This document shows, in pieces, positions 1-6,938 of a DNA stretch of 7,657 bases (the first letter of the stretch is position 1; every line of letters begins with the position of its first letter). This DNA comes from Candidatus Anoxychlamydiales bacterium (GTDB lineage: Bacteria; Chlamydiota; Chlamydiia; Chlamydiales; SM23-39). The position numbers and the translations under genes are program-made. The notes below the pieces were generated by a model. It made no database searches. It saw nothing but the letters and a program-made list of their open reading frames with translations, and had not been told where the DNA came from. The stretch is from contig JAAKFX010000077.1 in NCBI GenBank assembly GCA_011064865.1, positions 1 to 7,657 on the forward strand, written 5' to 3'.

Positions 1-105
1 AATATCAATAAAAAGATCTCTTTTTTTCAGATAATCTGGATGTTCAGCAAGCTCTATAGCTCTAGCTATAGATCCTTGAGCTATTTTAGAGAGCTTTTTT
101 GCATC
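1..105 (-). pseudogene. holB: holB remnant: DNA polymerase III delta' subunit, 5'-truncated and running off the left edge
   Basis: Read on the minus strand from 105 to 1, 35 open codons encode a peptide containing KIAQGSIARAIELAEHP. This resembles the segment of delta' clamp-loader subunits after the AAA+ module (A-x-GS-x-x-RA-x-x-LA). Delta' is part of the complex that loads the sliding clamp on DNA. Position supports the call: holB commonly follows tmk, and tmk ends upstream on the same strand at 1296. No ATG, GTG or TTG codon is in frame within the 35 codons, and TAG then TAA lie directly upstream in frame (106-108, 109-111). The N-terminal ATPase part is not found between here and tmk; that space is filled by plus-strand genes. 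I infer a broken copy whose 3' part continues outside the window. DnaX (tau/gamma) is a less likely alternative because its equivalent motif reads more like GS-x-RDALSLLDQ. Confidence 0.6.
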
Positions 106-575
106 CTATTATGAGAGGAAAAGCTCCTAATGGTATTGTCTTTATAACATTTAGATATAATATAAAAGATCTTGAAGGAACAATTGAAACTACAGCTGAG
201 AGTATATTGTTTAAAGATCCTAAATCTAAGGCCATTGTCTGGAACACGAAAGTAGGCTTTAAAAAAACTGATTTTCCAAAAGACTCAATACTTCAAGATC
301 CTATTTTTCATGGACAAGATTTTTACCTTTTAACGGATTTTTTTTTAAAACAATTTGATAAGACACTTGTTTTTCAACAAGCAGACTTCACATATAGAAT
401 AATAAACTTAATTAAAAGAAGACCTATTGGAAATGCATATAGAAAACAGGTTCCTAACAAAGGATATTTAGGAAACGGGGGTCCTCAATATATTTATAAA
501 CTATATGAAAATCCAAGAAAAGTTACAGAAGATGGCAGACCTGTAGTTGAGCTTGTAGAAGAAATAAAAGAATAA
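99..575 (+). CDS. 5'-truncated accessory gene, paralogue of the downstream F-box gene's C-terminal domain
   Basis: I do not recognise a named family. The frame opens after a TAG at 87-89; possible starts are TTG at 99 (158 codons) and ATG at 111, and neither has a convincing ribosome binding site. Residues 2-35 align with residues 128-162 of the next gene: HPIMRG against DPIIRG, then a shared G, FI, Y, K, GT and IL. Weaker similarity continues with VW/LW near residue 48 and FYLL/LYLI near residue 76. The match begins upstream of the ATG, so translated sequence has been lost: the equivalent of about 127 residues, including the F-box region, is missing. The C-terminus has about 60 residues absent from the neighbour, including a glycine-rich GYLGNGGPQY and an acidic end. 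No signal peptide or membrane segment is visible. A run of nine T at 338-346 could slip. It sits 13 bases before the next gene, so the two were probably one transcript. It may no longer be expressed. Confidence 0.6.
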   Translation: MHPIMRGKAPNGIVFITFRYNIKDLEGTIETTAESILFKDPKSKAIVWNTKVGFKKTDFPKDSILQDPIFHGQDFYLLTDFFLKQFDKTLVFQQADFTYRIINLIKRRPIGNAYRKQVPNKGYLGNGGPQYIYKLYENPRKVTEDGRPVVELVEEIKE

Positions 576-576
576 G

Positions 577-582
577 AGGAGT
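577..582 (+). promoter_or_regulatory. Shine-Dalgarno site of the F-box-like gene
   Basis: GAGGAG lies six bases before the ATG at 589, inside the 13-base gap after the upstream stop at 573-575. It is a strong, well-spaced site and fixes the start of the downstream gene. Confidence 0.75.
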
Positions 583-588
583 AAATAA

Positions 589-1299
589 ATGAGTGCAGTT
601 AGTTCTTCAACAATGGCAGCAGATAAACCTTTGACTTTTGCAGATAGTATTGAGGATTCAATAAAATGTGAAAGAGAAGAACAAGATAAATTTTCTCTAT
701 TGGCAGATATGCCAAGAGTTATACAAGCCCATACTTTGAGTTTTTTAGAATCTCCTAATGATGGTGTAACAGCTGCTAAAGCTTGCAAATGCTTTTATAA
801 AATATTAGTTAATCAAAGAGAGATGAGGATATATAATGAGCAGATTATACCTTTTTTTCCTAGTTGGCTTTTAAGTATTTTCAGTGATTGGAGAAATGTT
901 TTAAAACTTAAGCAAGTAAAATTTGAAACAAACTTTTCTCGACTAATAATGAATTTAGAAAATTTTACGGATCCAATAATAAGAGGAATTGATTCAGAAG
1001 GAAACCATTTCATAGCAATTAAATACACACAAAAAAACTTTGATGGAACGACAAAAAATACAATTATAGAAATTTTATTAGCATCACAATATATGCAACA
1101 TAGCTGTTTATGGAGAGGCTATACAAATATTATTTTTCGCAAAGCAGCACCAGAAACATTAGAGCGCTTAAAACGTTTATTAAATAATGAAAATGTTGGA
1201 GTCATAGATCAAGCTTTCCGATCTGATCTTTATTTAATAGAAAGTGAGACAAAAACAATTTTTGATGGAACAGCAGCAGCAGCGCTTATAAAAGTTTAA
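589..1299 (+). CDS. F-box-like domain protein, candidate host-interaction protein
   Basis: The protein has 236 residues. Residues about 36-75 resemble an F-box: L-x-x-MP-x-x-I, then HTLSFLE, then a run ending in KACKCFYKI, comparable with the consensus LP-x-E-(x)n-I-x-x-FL-(x)n-VCK-x-(W/F). F-box proteins in eukaryotes bind Skp1 in SCF ubiquitin ligases. F-box proteins are known from chlamydial and other symbionts of amoebae and are thought to act inside the host; that role here is inference. Residues about 80-120 contain an aromatic stretch (PFFPSWLLSIF). Residues about 128-226 form a domain shared with the truncated gene just upstream, so this may be a lineage-specific family with an F-box head and an unknown tail. 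No signal peptide or membrane helix is evident, so export would need a type III or similar signal. An alanine run near the C-terminus comes from a short CAG repeat at 1271-1282. Its TAA stop overlaps the convergent tmk stop. GC appears lower than in the gyrase genes. Confidence 0.65.
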   Translation: MSAVSSSTMAADKPLTFADSIEDSIKCEREEQDKFSLLADMPRVIQAHTLSFLESPNDGVTAAKACKCFYKILVNQREMRIYNEQIIPFFPSWLLSIFSDWRNVLKLKQVKFETNFSRLIMNLENFTDPIIRGIDSEGNHFIAIKYTQKNFDGTTKNTIIEILLASQYMQHSCLWRGYTNIIFRKAAPETLERLKRLLNNENVGVIDQAFRSDLYLIESETKTIFDGTAAAALIKV

Positions 1300-1916
1300 G
1301 AAATAAGTTTTGCAATATAATTGATAGAACTATCAAAAACATCTTTTTTTGATTTTTGAGCATCTATTATTTTTATTCTTTGAGGAAATTTTTCAGCTAA
1401 AATATGAAACCCTTCCCTTATCTTTTGATGAAACTCTATAGTTTCAGACTCTATTCTATCGTATTTAGTTTGAACTCTAGATAGACCTATTTTTGGATCT
1501 ATATCTAGATATAAAGTTAGATCTGGAATTGCATCTTCTATAATGTATGATGAAAACTTTATGACAGCATCGATTCCGAGCCCTCGAGCATGACCTTGAT
1601 AGGCTACAGATGAATCATTATATCTATCTGATAGAACTATTTTATTTTCATCTAAAGCAGGTTTAATAACTTCTTTGATATGTTGAGCTCTAGATGCTAA
1701 AAAAAGGCATAGCTCAGCTTTTGAGGACATTTTCATGCCTTTTTTTTCTTGAAGTAGTAAATTTCTGATGTGCTCACCGAAGGAAGTTCCACCAGGCTCT
1801 CTTGTAGAAATAAACTTTAGATCTTTATCTAAGAGATATTTTTGTATACTTTCAATTAAAGAGGTTTTCCCAGCGCCCTCTCCACCTTCAAAAGTTATAA
1901 AATATCTCTTATTCAT
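1296..1916 (-). CDS. tmk: Thymidylate kinase (dTMP kinase)
   Basis: This cytoplasmic enzyme phosphorylates dTMP to dTDP with ATP, the last dedicated step towards dTTP. The protein has 206 residues, the usual length. The P-loop is GGEGAGKT at residues 11-18. The dTMP-binding TREPGGT is at 38-44, the DRY motif at 97-99 followed by SSVAYQG (102-108), and the LID region ends in DRIE at 153-156. The P-loop has no arginine (Ala15), as in bacterial type II enzymes, which normally supply arginine from the LID. Here the LID preceding DRIE (RVQTKY) looks a little short and offers Arg147 and Lys151. ATG at 1916 is only two bases after the gyrA stop, with only a weak AAAGAA site, so translation is probably coupled to gyrA. 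It is the last intact gene of the operon; holB would be expected next but only a remnant remains. Its TAA shares the bases TTAA with the stop of the convergent F-box gene. Confidence 0.96.
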   Translation of the reverse strand: MNKRYFITFEGGEGAGKTSLIESIQKYLLDKDLKFISTREPGGTSFGEHIRNLLLQEKKGMKMSSKAELCLFLASRAQHIKEVIKPALDENKIVLSDRYNDSSVAYQGHARGLGIDAVIKFSSYIIEDAIPDLTLYLDIDPKIGLSRVQTKYDRIESETIEFHQKIREGFHILAEKFPQRIKIIDAQKSKKDVFDSSINYIAKLIS

Positions 1917-1918
1917 TG

Positions 1919-4399
1919 CTATTCTTTAACAGGTTCTTCAGTAGCAGTTTCACCATTAGTCTCTGCTACAGTTTCAATTTTTTGAACTGCAATTAAGTTA
2001 TCATTTGCTTTTAGAGCAACTAGTTTTACACCTTGAGTAGATCTGCCCATCACTCGAAGATCTTTCATTCTCATTCTAAGTGATTGTCCAGATGAAGACA
2101 TTAAAAAGACACCATCTTCATCTTGAACAGATAGAGCTCCAACTACGAGGCCATTTCTTTTAGAAGTTAAAATAGATCTAACTCCTTTTCCTCCACGATT
2201 GGTTTGTCTATATGTTTCTACTCGAGATCTTTTACCAAAGCCATTTTCACAAACGACTAAAATAGTTTCAGCGCCTGTAACAACAACAGTTGATACGACA
2301 TAATCTTTTGGCTCTTTTAGTGTGACTCCTTTTACACCTCTAGCAACTCTACCAACACCTCTAACTAATCCTTCATCAAATCTCACTGCCATACCATTTC
2401 TTGTAAATAGCATGATTTGATCCCCTTCAGATACTATGTGTGCAGCGATCAATTTATCATTTTCGTCAATATTGATAGCGTTAACACCTTTTTTACGGAT
2501 ATTTCCATAAAGTGAGATTTCAGTTTTTTTAACAACACCTTTTAGAGTTGAGAGTAAGATGTAGCCTTTTTCTTCAAAAGATCTAACTTTTAAAATTGCT
2601 GCTATTTTTTCATCTGATTGGATCGAGTCGATAAAATTAACAAGTGGACGGCCTTTAGTTCTTCTGCCAGCTTCTGGTATTTGCCATACTTTTAACCAAT
2701 AACATCTACCAAGCGATGTAAAAATCATTAAATGATCATGAGTAGATGCAACGTAGATACTTTTTAAAATATCAGTCTCTTTTTTCATCTCCATACCAAT
2801 AACACCAAGTCCACCTCTTCTTTGCTCTTTAAAAGCAGAAATTGGCATACGTTTAATATAATCATCACCAGATATAGCAATAATAACTTGCTCATCAGCG
2901 ATGAGATCTTCCATATTAAATTCACTCTCAGCTGCTATTACTTTTGTTTTTCTAGGGCTTTTGTGTTTTATTTTAACTTGGGAAAGCTCTTCTCTGATTA
3001 TATCTTTTACCATCTCTTCAGATGCTAAAATTGATTTGAAATGTGCAATTTTCTCTAAAATTTCTTGATACTCTTTTTCAATCCTGTCTTTTTCCATTGC
3101 AGTTAATTGATAGAGTCTAAGATCTAAAACAGCATTGGTTTGTCTCTCTGTCAAAGAGTAGCGAGACATCAACTCTGTTTTAGCTGTTTCTCTATTTTTG
3201 GAAGCTCTAATTATTCTTACAACTTCATCTAGATGATCTAAAGCTTTTAAATAACCTTCTAATATATGAGCTCTAGATTCAGCTTTATTAAGTTCAAATC
3301 TAGTTCTTCTTCTAACAACTTCAATTCTATGATCTATCCATGAAGAGATCATATTTTTAACAGTCATAGTGCGAGGAAGACCTTTATCTAAAGCTAGCAT
3401 GTTGCAGCCAAATGTGACTTGCATGTCACTAAATTTATATAGCTGATTTATAACAACATCTGGAATTTCTCCGCGCTTTAGCTCTAAGACAATTTTAAGC
3501 CCATCTTTATCAGAATCATCTCTAATATCTGAAATACCTGGCACTACCTTATCGTTTATAAGCTCCGCTATTCTCTCTATTAGTCGTGATTTATTTATAC
3601 CGTATGGTATTTCTGTAATTGCAATTTGCTGTCTACCATTAGGTCTTTCTTCAACTGACATAACTCCACGCAGTAGCAATTTCCCTCTACCTGTATGATA
3701 AGCTTCGTTAATACCTCTATATCCACAGATCACCCCACCTGTTGGAAAATCAGGCGCTGGCATAACTTTCATAATTTGATCAATAGATGTATCTTCATCT
3801 TGCAAAACTAATAAGGTAGCTTCAATCAGTTCATATAAATTATGAGGAGGAATATTAGTTGCCATACCAACGGCTATTCCAGAAGAACCATTACATAAAA
3901 GATTTGGAAATTTAGATGGAAACACTACAGGTTCGGTTTTAGTCTCATCATAGGTTGGAATAACATCCACAGTATCTTTATCTAAATCTTCCATGAGTAG
4001 CATAGCAGCAGATGTAAGTCTCGCTTCAGTATAACGCATAGCAGCTGGAGGATCTCCATCAATTGAACCGAAGTTTCCTTGTCCATCAACTAAGGTATAG
4101 CGCATATTCCAATCTTGAGCCATTCTAACTAAAGTTGGATATATAACAGCTTCACCATGTGGATGGTAATCTCCAGAAGTATCCCCTGATATCTTTGCAC
4201 ATTTTCTGTGTTTTGCACCTGGAGATAAATTAAGCTGTTTCATAGCATATAAAATTCTTCTTTGAGAGGGTTTTAAGCCATCTCTAACATCGGGAAGAGC
4301 TCTTGAGATAATCACAGACATAGAATAACGAAGATAACTCTCTTTCATCTCCTCTTCTACATTTCTCGGAACTATTTTCTCATTTTCCGTATAACTCAT
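1919..4399 (-). CDS. gyrA: DNA gyrase subunit A
   Basis: GyrA forms the A2B2 gyrase that introduces negative supercoils by passing one DNA duplex through a double-strand break. The protein has 826 residues, normal for the family. The winged-helix breakage-reunion domain starts with RALPDVRDGLKPSQRRILYA (33-52); catalytic Tyr123 lies in AMRYTEARLT. The tower and coiled-coil regions follow to about residue 490, and a six-bladed beta-pinwheel C-terminal domain occupies roughly 495-805. The GyrA box, which marks gyrase rather than topoisomerase IV, is QRRGGLG at 526-532, with Leu where Lys/Arg is usual. A short acidic tail (EE-P-x-KE end) follows. The quinolone-determining region reads HPHGEAVIYPTL (79-90), so E. 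coli Ser83 and Asp87 are Ala84 and Pro88 here. ATG at 4399 has a clear AGGAGA site. It lies 23 bases after gyrB and two bases before tmk, so it belongs to the same operon. Confidence 0.97.
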   Translation of the reverse strand: MSYTENEKIVPRNVEEEMKESYLRYSMSVIISRALPDVRDGLKPSQRRILYAMKQLNLSPGAKHRKCAKISGDTSGDYHPHGEAVIYPTLVRMAQDWNMRYTLVDGQGNFGSIDGDPPAAMRYTEARLTSAAMLLMEDLDKDTVDVIPTYDETKTEPVVFPSKFPNLLCNGSSGIAVGMATNIPPHNLYELIEATLLVLQDEDTSIDQIMKVMPAPDFPTGGVICGYRGINEAYHTGRGKLLLRGVMSVEERPNGRQQIAITEIPYGINKSRLIERIAELINDKVVPGISDIRDDSDKDGLKIVLELKRGEIPDVVINQLYKFSDMQVTFGCNMLALDKGLPRTMTVKNMISSWIDHRIEVVRRRTRFELNKAESRAHILEGYLKALDHLDEVVRIIRASKNRETAKTELMSRYSLTERQTNAVLDLRLYQLTAMEKDRIEKEYQEILEKIAHFKSILASEEMVKDIIREELSQVKIKHKSPRKTKVIAAESEFNMEDLIADEQVIIAISGDDYIKRMPISAFKEQRRGGLGVIGMEMKKETDILKSIYVASTHDHLMIFTSLGRCYWLKVWQIPEAGRRTKGRPLVNFIDSIQSDEKIAAILKVRSFEEKGYILLSTLKGVVKKTEISLYGNIRKKGVNAINIDENDKLIAAHIVSEGDQIMLFTRNGMAVRFDEGLVRGVGRVARGVKGVTLKEPKDYVVSTVVVTGAETILVVCENGFGKRSRVETYRQTNRGGKGVRSILTSKRNGLVVGALSVQDEDGVFLMSSSGQSLRMRMKDLRVMGRSTQGVKLVALKANDNLIAVQKIETVAETNGETATEEPVKE

Positions 4400-4403
4400 A
4401 GTT

Positions 4404-4409
4404 TCTCCT
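4404..4409 (-). promoter_or_regulatory. Shine-Dalgarno site of gyrA
   Basis: On the minus strand AGGAGA ends four bases before the gyrA ATG at 4399, inside the 23-base gyrB-gyrA gap. It is the strongest ribosome binding site in the operon and supports this start. Confidence 0.75.
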
Positions 4410-4422
4410 AATTTTTAAATTA

Positions 4423-6897
4423 TTATACATCCAAATTTTTAACAGATAGCGCATGTTGTTCAATAAATGCTCTTCTAGGTTCTACAGCTTCACCCATGAG
4501 CATTGAAAACATGTGATCTGCAGCAATAGCATCTGGAAGTGTTACTTTAATTAGAGTTCTTTTATCAGGATCCATAGTAGTCTCCCAAAGTTGATCTGCG
4601 TTCATCTCACCCAAACCTTTATAGCGCTGAATTTCGATTCCTTTTCTACCATTTACTCTTAAAAATTTAATCAGCTCTTTTAGAGTTGCAACAGCCGTTG
4701 TTTTGTCACCTTCTTCAATAATTTCAAAAAGATTGTTTTCAGCTTTAGTATAATCGGTAAAATCTAATTCAAATTTATGTAGTTTCTTTTTAAGTTCTTG
4801 GAAACTTTTTTGATCAAAAAGCTCTATGAATGGAAGGGATTTTGGTCTAAATACTTTCATCTCTTCTGTCAGCTCTTCTTCTGGTATAGATTTAATTTTC
4901 TCTTCATGCTGAGCCATTTGGATCTTTTCATTCTCTTTTTTAAGATCAACTAGCTCTTCTTCTGAAAAAATAAATCTAGTATCATTTCCAATTGTTACCT
5001 GATATTTTGGATAGATATCTTCATCTTTTTTAGCTTTGATAAATTCTTTAAAAGGAACTCCTTTTCTATCTAATGTTGAAATTAAAGATTCAATATCTAC
5101 TATAACTGATAAAAGATCTTTAATCTCTTTTTGATCAAATGAATCTTCCTCTTTCGCTCTTCTAATTAGAATATCTGACATTCCAAGCTCTAGAAGATAT
5201 TCATCCATATCTCTTTCAGAATGGATAAAACGAATAGATTTTTTTCTTTTTACTCTATAAAGCGGTGGTTGAGCTATATAGATAAAATTGTTATCTATTA
5301 AATCTAGCATATGGCGATAGAAAAATGTTAAAAGCAGAGTTCTAATATGTGAGCCATCAACATCAGCATCTGTCATGATAATTACTTTATGATATCTAAG
5401 TTTTTTGATATCAAAGTTGTCTTTTCCAATACCACATCCAAGAGCTGAAATAATCACTCCAACTTCAGTGTTCTTTAAAATCTTTTGAAGTCTAGATTTT
5501 TCAACGTTTAATATTTTACCTCTTATTGGCAATATTGCTTGAAAACGTCTATCTCTTCCCATTTTAGCAGATCCACCCGCAGAGACTCCCTCAACAATAT
5601 AGATCTCACAAACTTCAGGATTTGTCTCTTGACAATCTGTAAGTTTTCCAGGAAGACGAGCAGAATCCATCGCAGTTTTGCGCAAAGTGAGCTCTCTTGC
5701 TTTTTTTGCAGCTTCTCTAGCTAGAGCTGCAATGAAAACTTTTTCAGCAATCATTTTTGTAATCGTTGGATTTTCATCAAAAAATATCGATAGCTCTTCA
5801 CCTGTTATTTGTTGAACAACAGATCCAACATCAGAATTTCCAAGTCTTTGTTTTGTTTGCCCTTCAAATTGAGGGTTTGGAACTTTCACAGAAATTACAG
5901 CAGTAATCCCTTCTCTCATATCATCGCCAGAGACTGTTATTTTATCAGCTTTAGCAATACCAGCTTTTTTGATGTAGGTATTTAAAACTCTAGTCAATGC
6001 TGTTGAAAAACCTGTTAGATGTGTTCCGCCTTGTTTTGTTGCAATATTATTCACATAAGTATGTAGAGTTTCTGTGAAAGATTCATTCCACTGCATTGCA
6101 ATTTCAACATCGATAGGACCATCATGCCCATCTTTTTGAGCGTGAAAATAAATTGGTTGTTCAAAAAGAGGTCCTTTATTTTCATTTAAATATGTTACAA
6201 AAGATGCAAGTCCACCTTCATAATTAAAATGAACATCTTCTCTATTATCTTCTGTCTCATCTATGAAATAGACATTGATTCCTTTATTTAAAAAAGCAAG
6301 TTCTCTAAATCTTTGTAAAAGAGTATCGTAATCAAATTTAGTAACTTCCAATATTGTCTCATCTGGCCAAAATGTAATTTTTGTTCCTCTTTTAGAGCTC
6401 GGTCCTATTTTCACAAGATCTTTTGTTACTTTTCCTTTTGAAAACTCCATCTCATATGCAAAGCCATCTTTAAAAACTTGAGTTACAAATTTTTGAGATA
6501 AAGCATTTACACAAGAGACTCCAACTCCATGAAGACCTCCTGATACCTTATATGTGTCTTTATCAAATTTACCACCAGCATGTAGAACTGTCATAACAAC
6601 TTCTAAAGCTGAAATATCTTTTTTTCTTTTTTTAGATTCTGCTTCATGTTTTCCTATTGGAATTCCCCGACCGTTATCTTCAACAGAGACAGATCCATCT
6701 TTGTTCATCGTAATATTTATCTCAGAGCAAAAACCGGCCATTGCCTCATCGATACAGTTATCTACAACTTCATATACAAGTTGATGAAGTCCAGATTCTG
6801 ATGTATTGCCAATGTACATTCCGGGTCTTTCTCTTACAGCTTGCAAACCTTCTAAAACAGTTATGGAACTTGCTGTATATTTTTTTTCATCTGCCAT
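4423..6897 (-). CDS. gyrB: DNA gyrase subunit B
   Basis: GyrB is the ATPase subunit of gyrase. Numbers here count from the upstream ATG at 6906 (827 residues); subtract three for the preferred ATG at 6897, which is ten bases after GAGAAGG, while the upstream ATG is only one base away. GHKL ATPase motifs: Glu46 and Asn50 in EVVDN, DNGRGIP at 77-83, GGLHGVGVS at 123-131, and the transducer QTK with ATP-contacting Lys352. The TOPRIM domain has catalytic Glu439 in VEGVSAGGSAK and the metal-binding DADVD at 513-517. Val441 replaces the nearly invariant Asp of EGDSAGGSAK. A C-terminal RYKGLGEMNADQLWETTM (761-778) binds GyrA. Between about 560 and 745 lies a long Lys/Glu-rich insertion that explains the length above the approximately 640 residues of simpler GyrBs. 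A basic KKRKK at 92-96 interrupts the ATPase domain before EVVMTVLHAGGKF. It sits 32-41 bases after dciA and 23 bases before gyrA. Confidence 0.96.
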   Translation of the reverse strand: MADEKKYTASSITVLEGLQAVRERPGMYIGNTSESGLHQLVYEVVDNCIDEAMAGFCSEINITMNKDGSVSVEDNGRGIPIGKHEAESKKRKKDISALEVVMTVLHAGGKFDKDTYKVSGGLHGVGVSCVNALSQKFVTQVFKDGFAYEMEFSKGKVTKDLVKIGPSSKRGTKITFWPDETILEVTKFDYDTLLQRFRELAFLNKGINVYFIDETEDNREDVHFNYEGGLASFVTYLNENKGPLFEQPIYFHAQKDGHDGPIDVEIAMQWNESFTETLHTYVNNIATKQGGTHLTGFSTALTRVLNTYIKKAGIAKADKITVSGDDMREGITAVISVKVPNPQFEGQTKQRLGNSDVGSVVQQITGEELSIFFDENPTITKMIAEKVFIAALAREAAKKARELTLRKTAMDSARLPGKLTDCQETNPEVCEIYIVEGVSAGGSAKMGRDRRFQAILPIRGKILNVEKSRLQKILKNTEVGVIISALGCGIGKDNFDIKKLRYHKVIIMTDADVDGSHIRTLLLTFFYRHMLDLIDNNFIYIAQPPLYRVKRKKSIRFIHSERDMDEYLLELGMSDILIRRAKEEDSFDQKEIKDLLSVIVDIESLISTLDRKGVPFKEFIKAKKDEDIYPKYQVTIGNDTRFIFSEEELVDLKKENEKIQMAQHEEKIKSIPEEELTEEMKVFRPKSLPFIELFDQKSFQELKKKLHKFELDFTDYTKAENNLFEIIEEGDKTTAVATLKELIKFLRVNGRKGIEIQRYKGLGEMNADQLWETTMDPDKRTLIKVTLPDAIAADHMFSMLMGEAVEPRRAFIEQHALSVKNLDV

Positions 6898-6907
6898 CGT
6901 AGTCATG

Positions 6908-6914
6908 CCTTCTC
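6908..6914 (-). promoter_or_regulatory. Shine-Dalgarno site that decides the gyrB start
   Basis: On the minus strand GAGAAGG ends one base before an ATG at 6906 and ten bases before an in-frame ATG at 6897. Spacing favours initiation at 6897, giving a protein that begins MADEKKY. The upstream ATG remains possible but would be too close for normal pairing. Confidence 0.6.
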
Positions 6915-6938
6915 ACATTGTTTAATTTTAATAAAACT

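Noticed and set aside
501..788. Minus-strand open frame of 95 codons opposite the junction of the two accessory genes
   Set aside because: It overlaps two better-supported plus-strand frames, including a strong ribosome binding site, and has no recognisable motif. It does not contain the missing N-terminal part of HolB (no Walker A).
813..1028. Minus-strand open frame of 71 codons inside the F-box gene
   Set aside because: Antisense shadow with no motifs or initiation signal.
1271..1282. CAG repeat encoding alanines near the F-box gene C-terminus
   Set aside because: Only four units; too short to claim an unstable repeat.
2822..3028. Plus-strand open frame of 68 codons within gyrA
   Set aside because: Antisense to strongly conserved gyrase coding sequence; no family resemblance.
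5539..5724. Plus-strand open frame of 61 codons within gyrB
   Set aside because: Antisense to the TOPRIM region of gyrB; Ser/Arg-rich composition typical of a shadow frame.
6554..6784. Plus-strand open frame of 76 codons within gyrB
   Set aside because: Antisense to the ATPase domain; no independent support.
1919..6906. Possibility that the pair is topoisomerase IV (parC/parE) rather than gyrase
   Set aside because: A recognisable GyrA box (QRRGGLG), a full-length pinwheel domain and the gene order with dciA and tmk favour gyrase.
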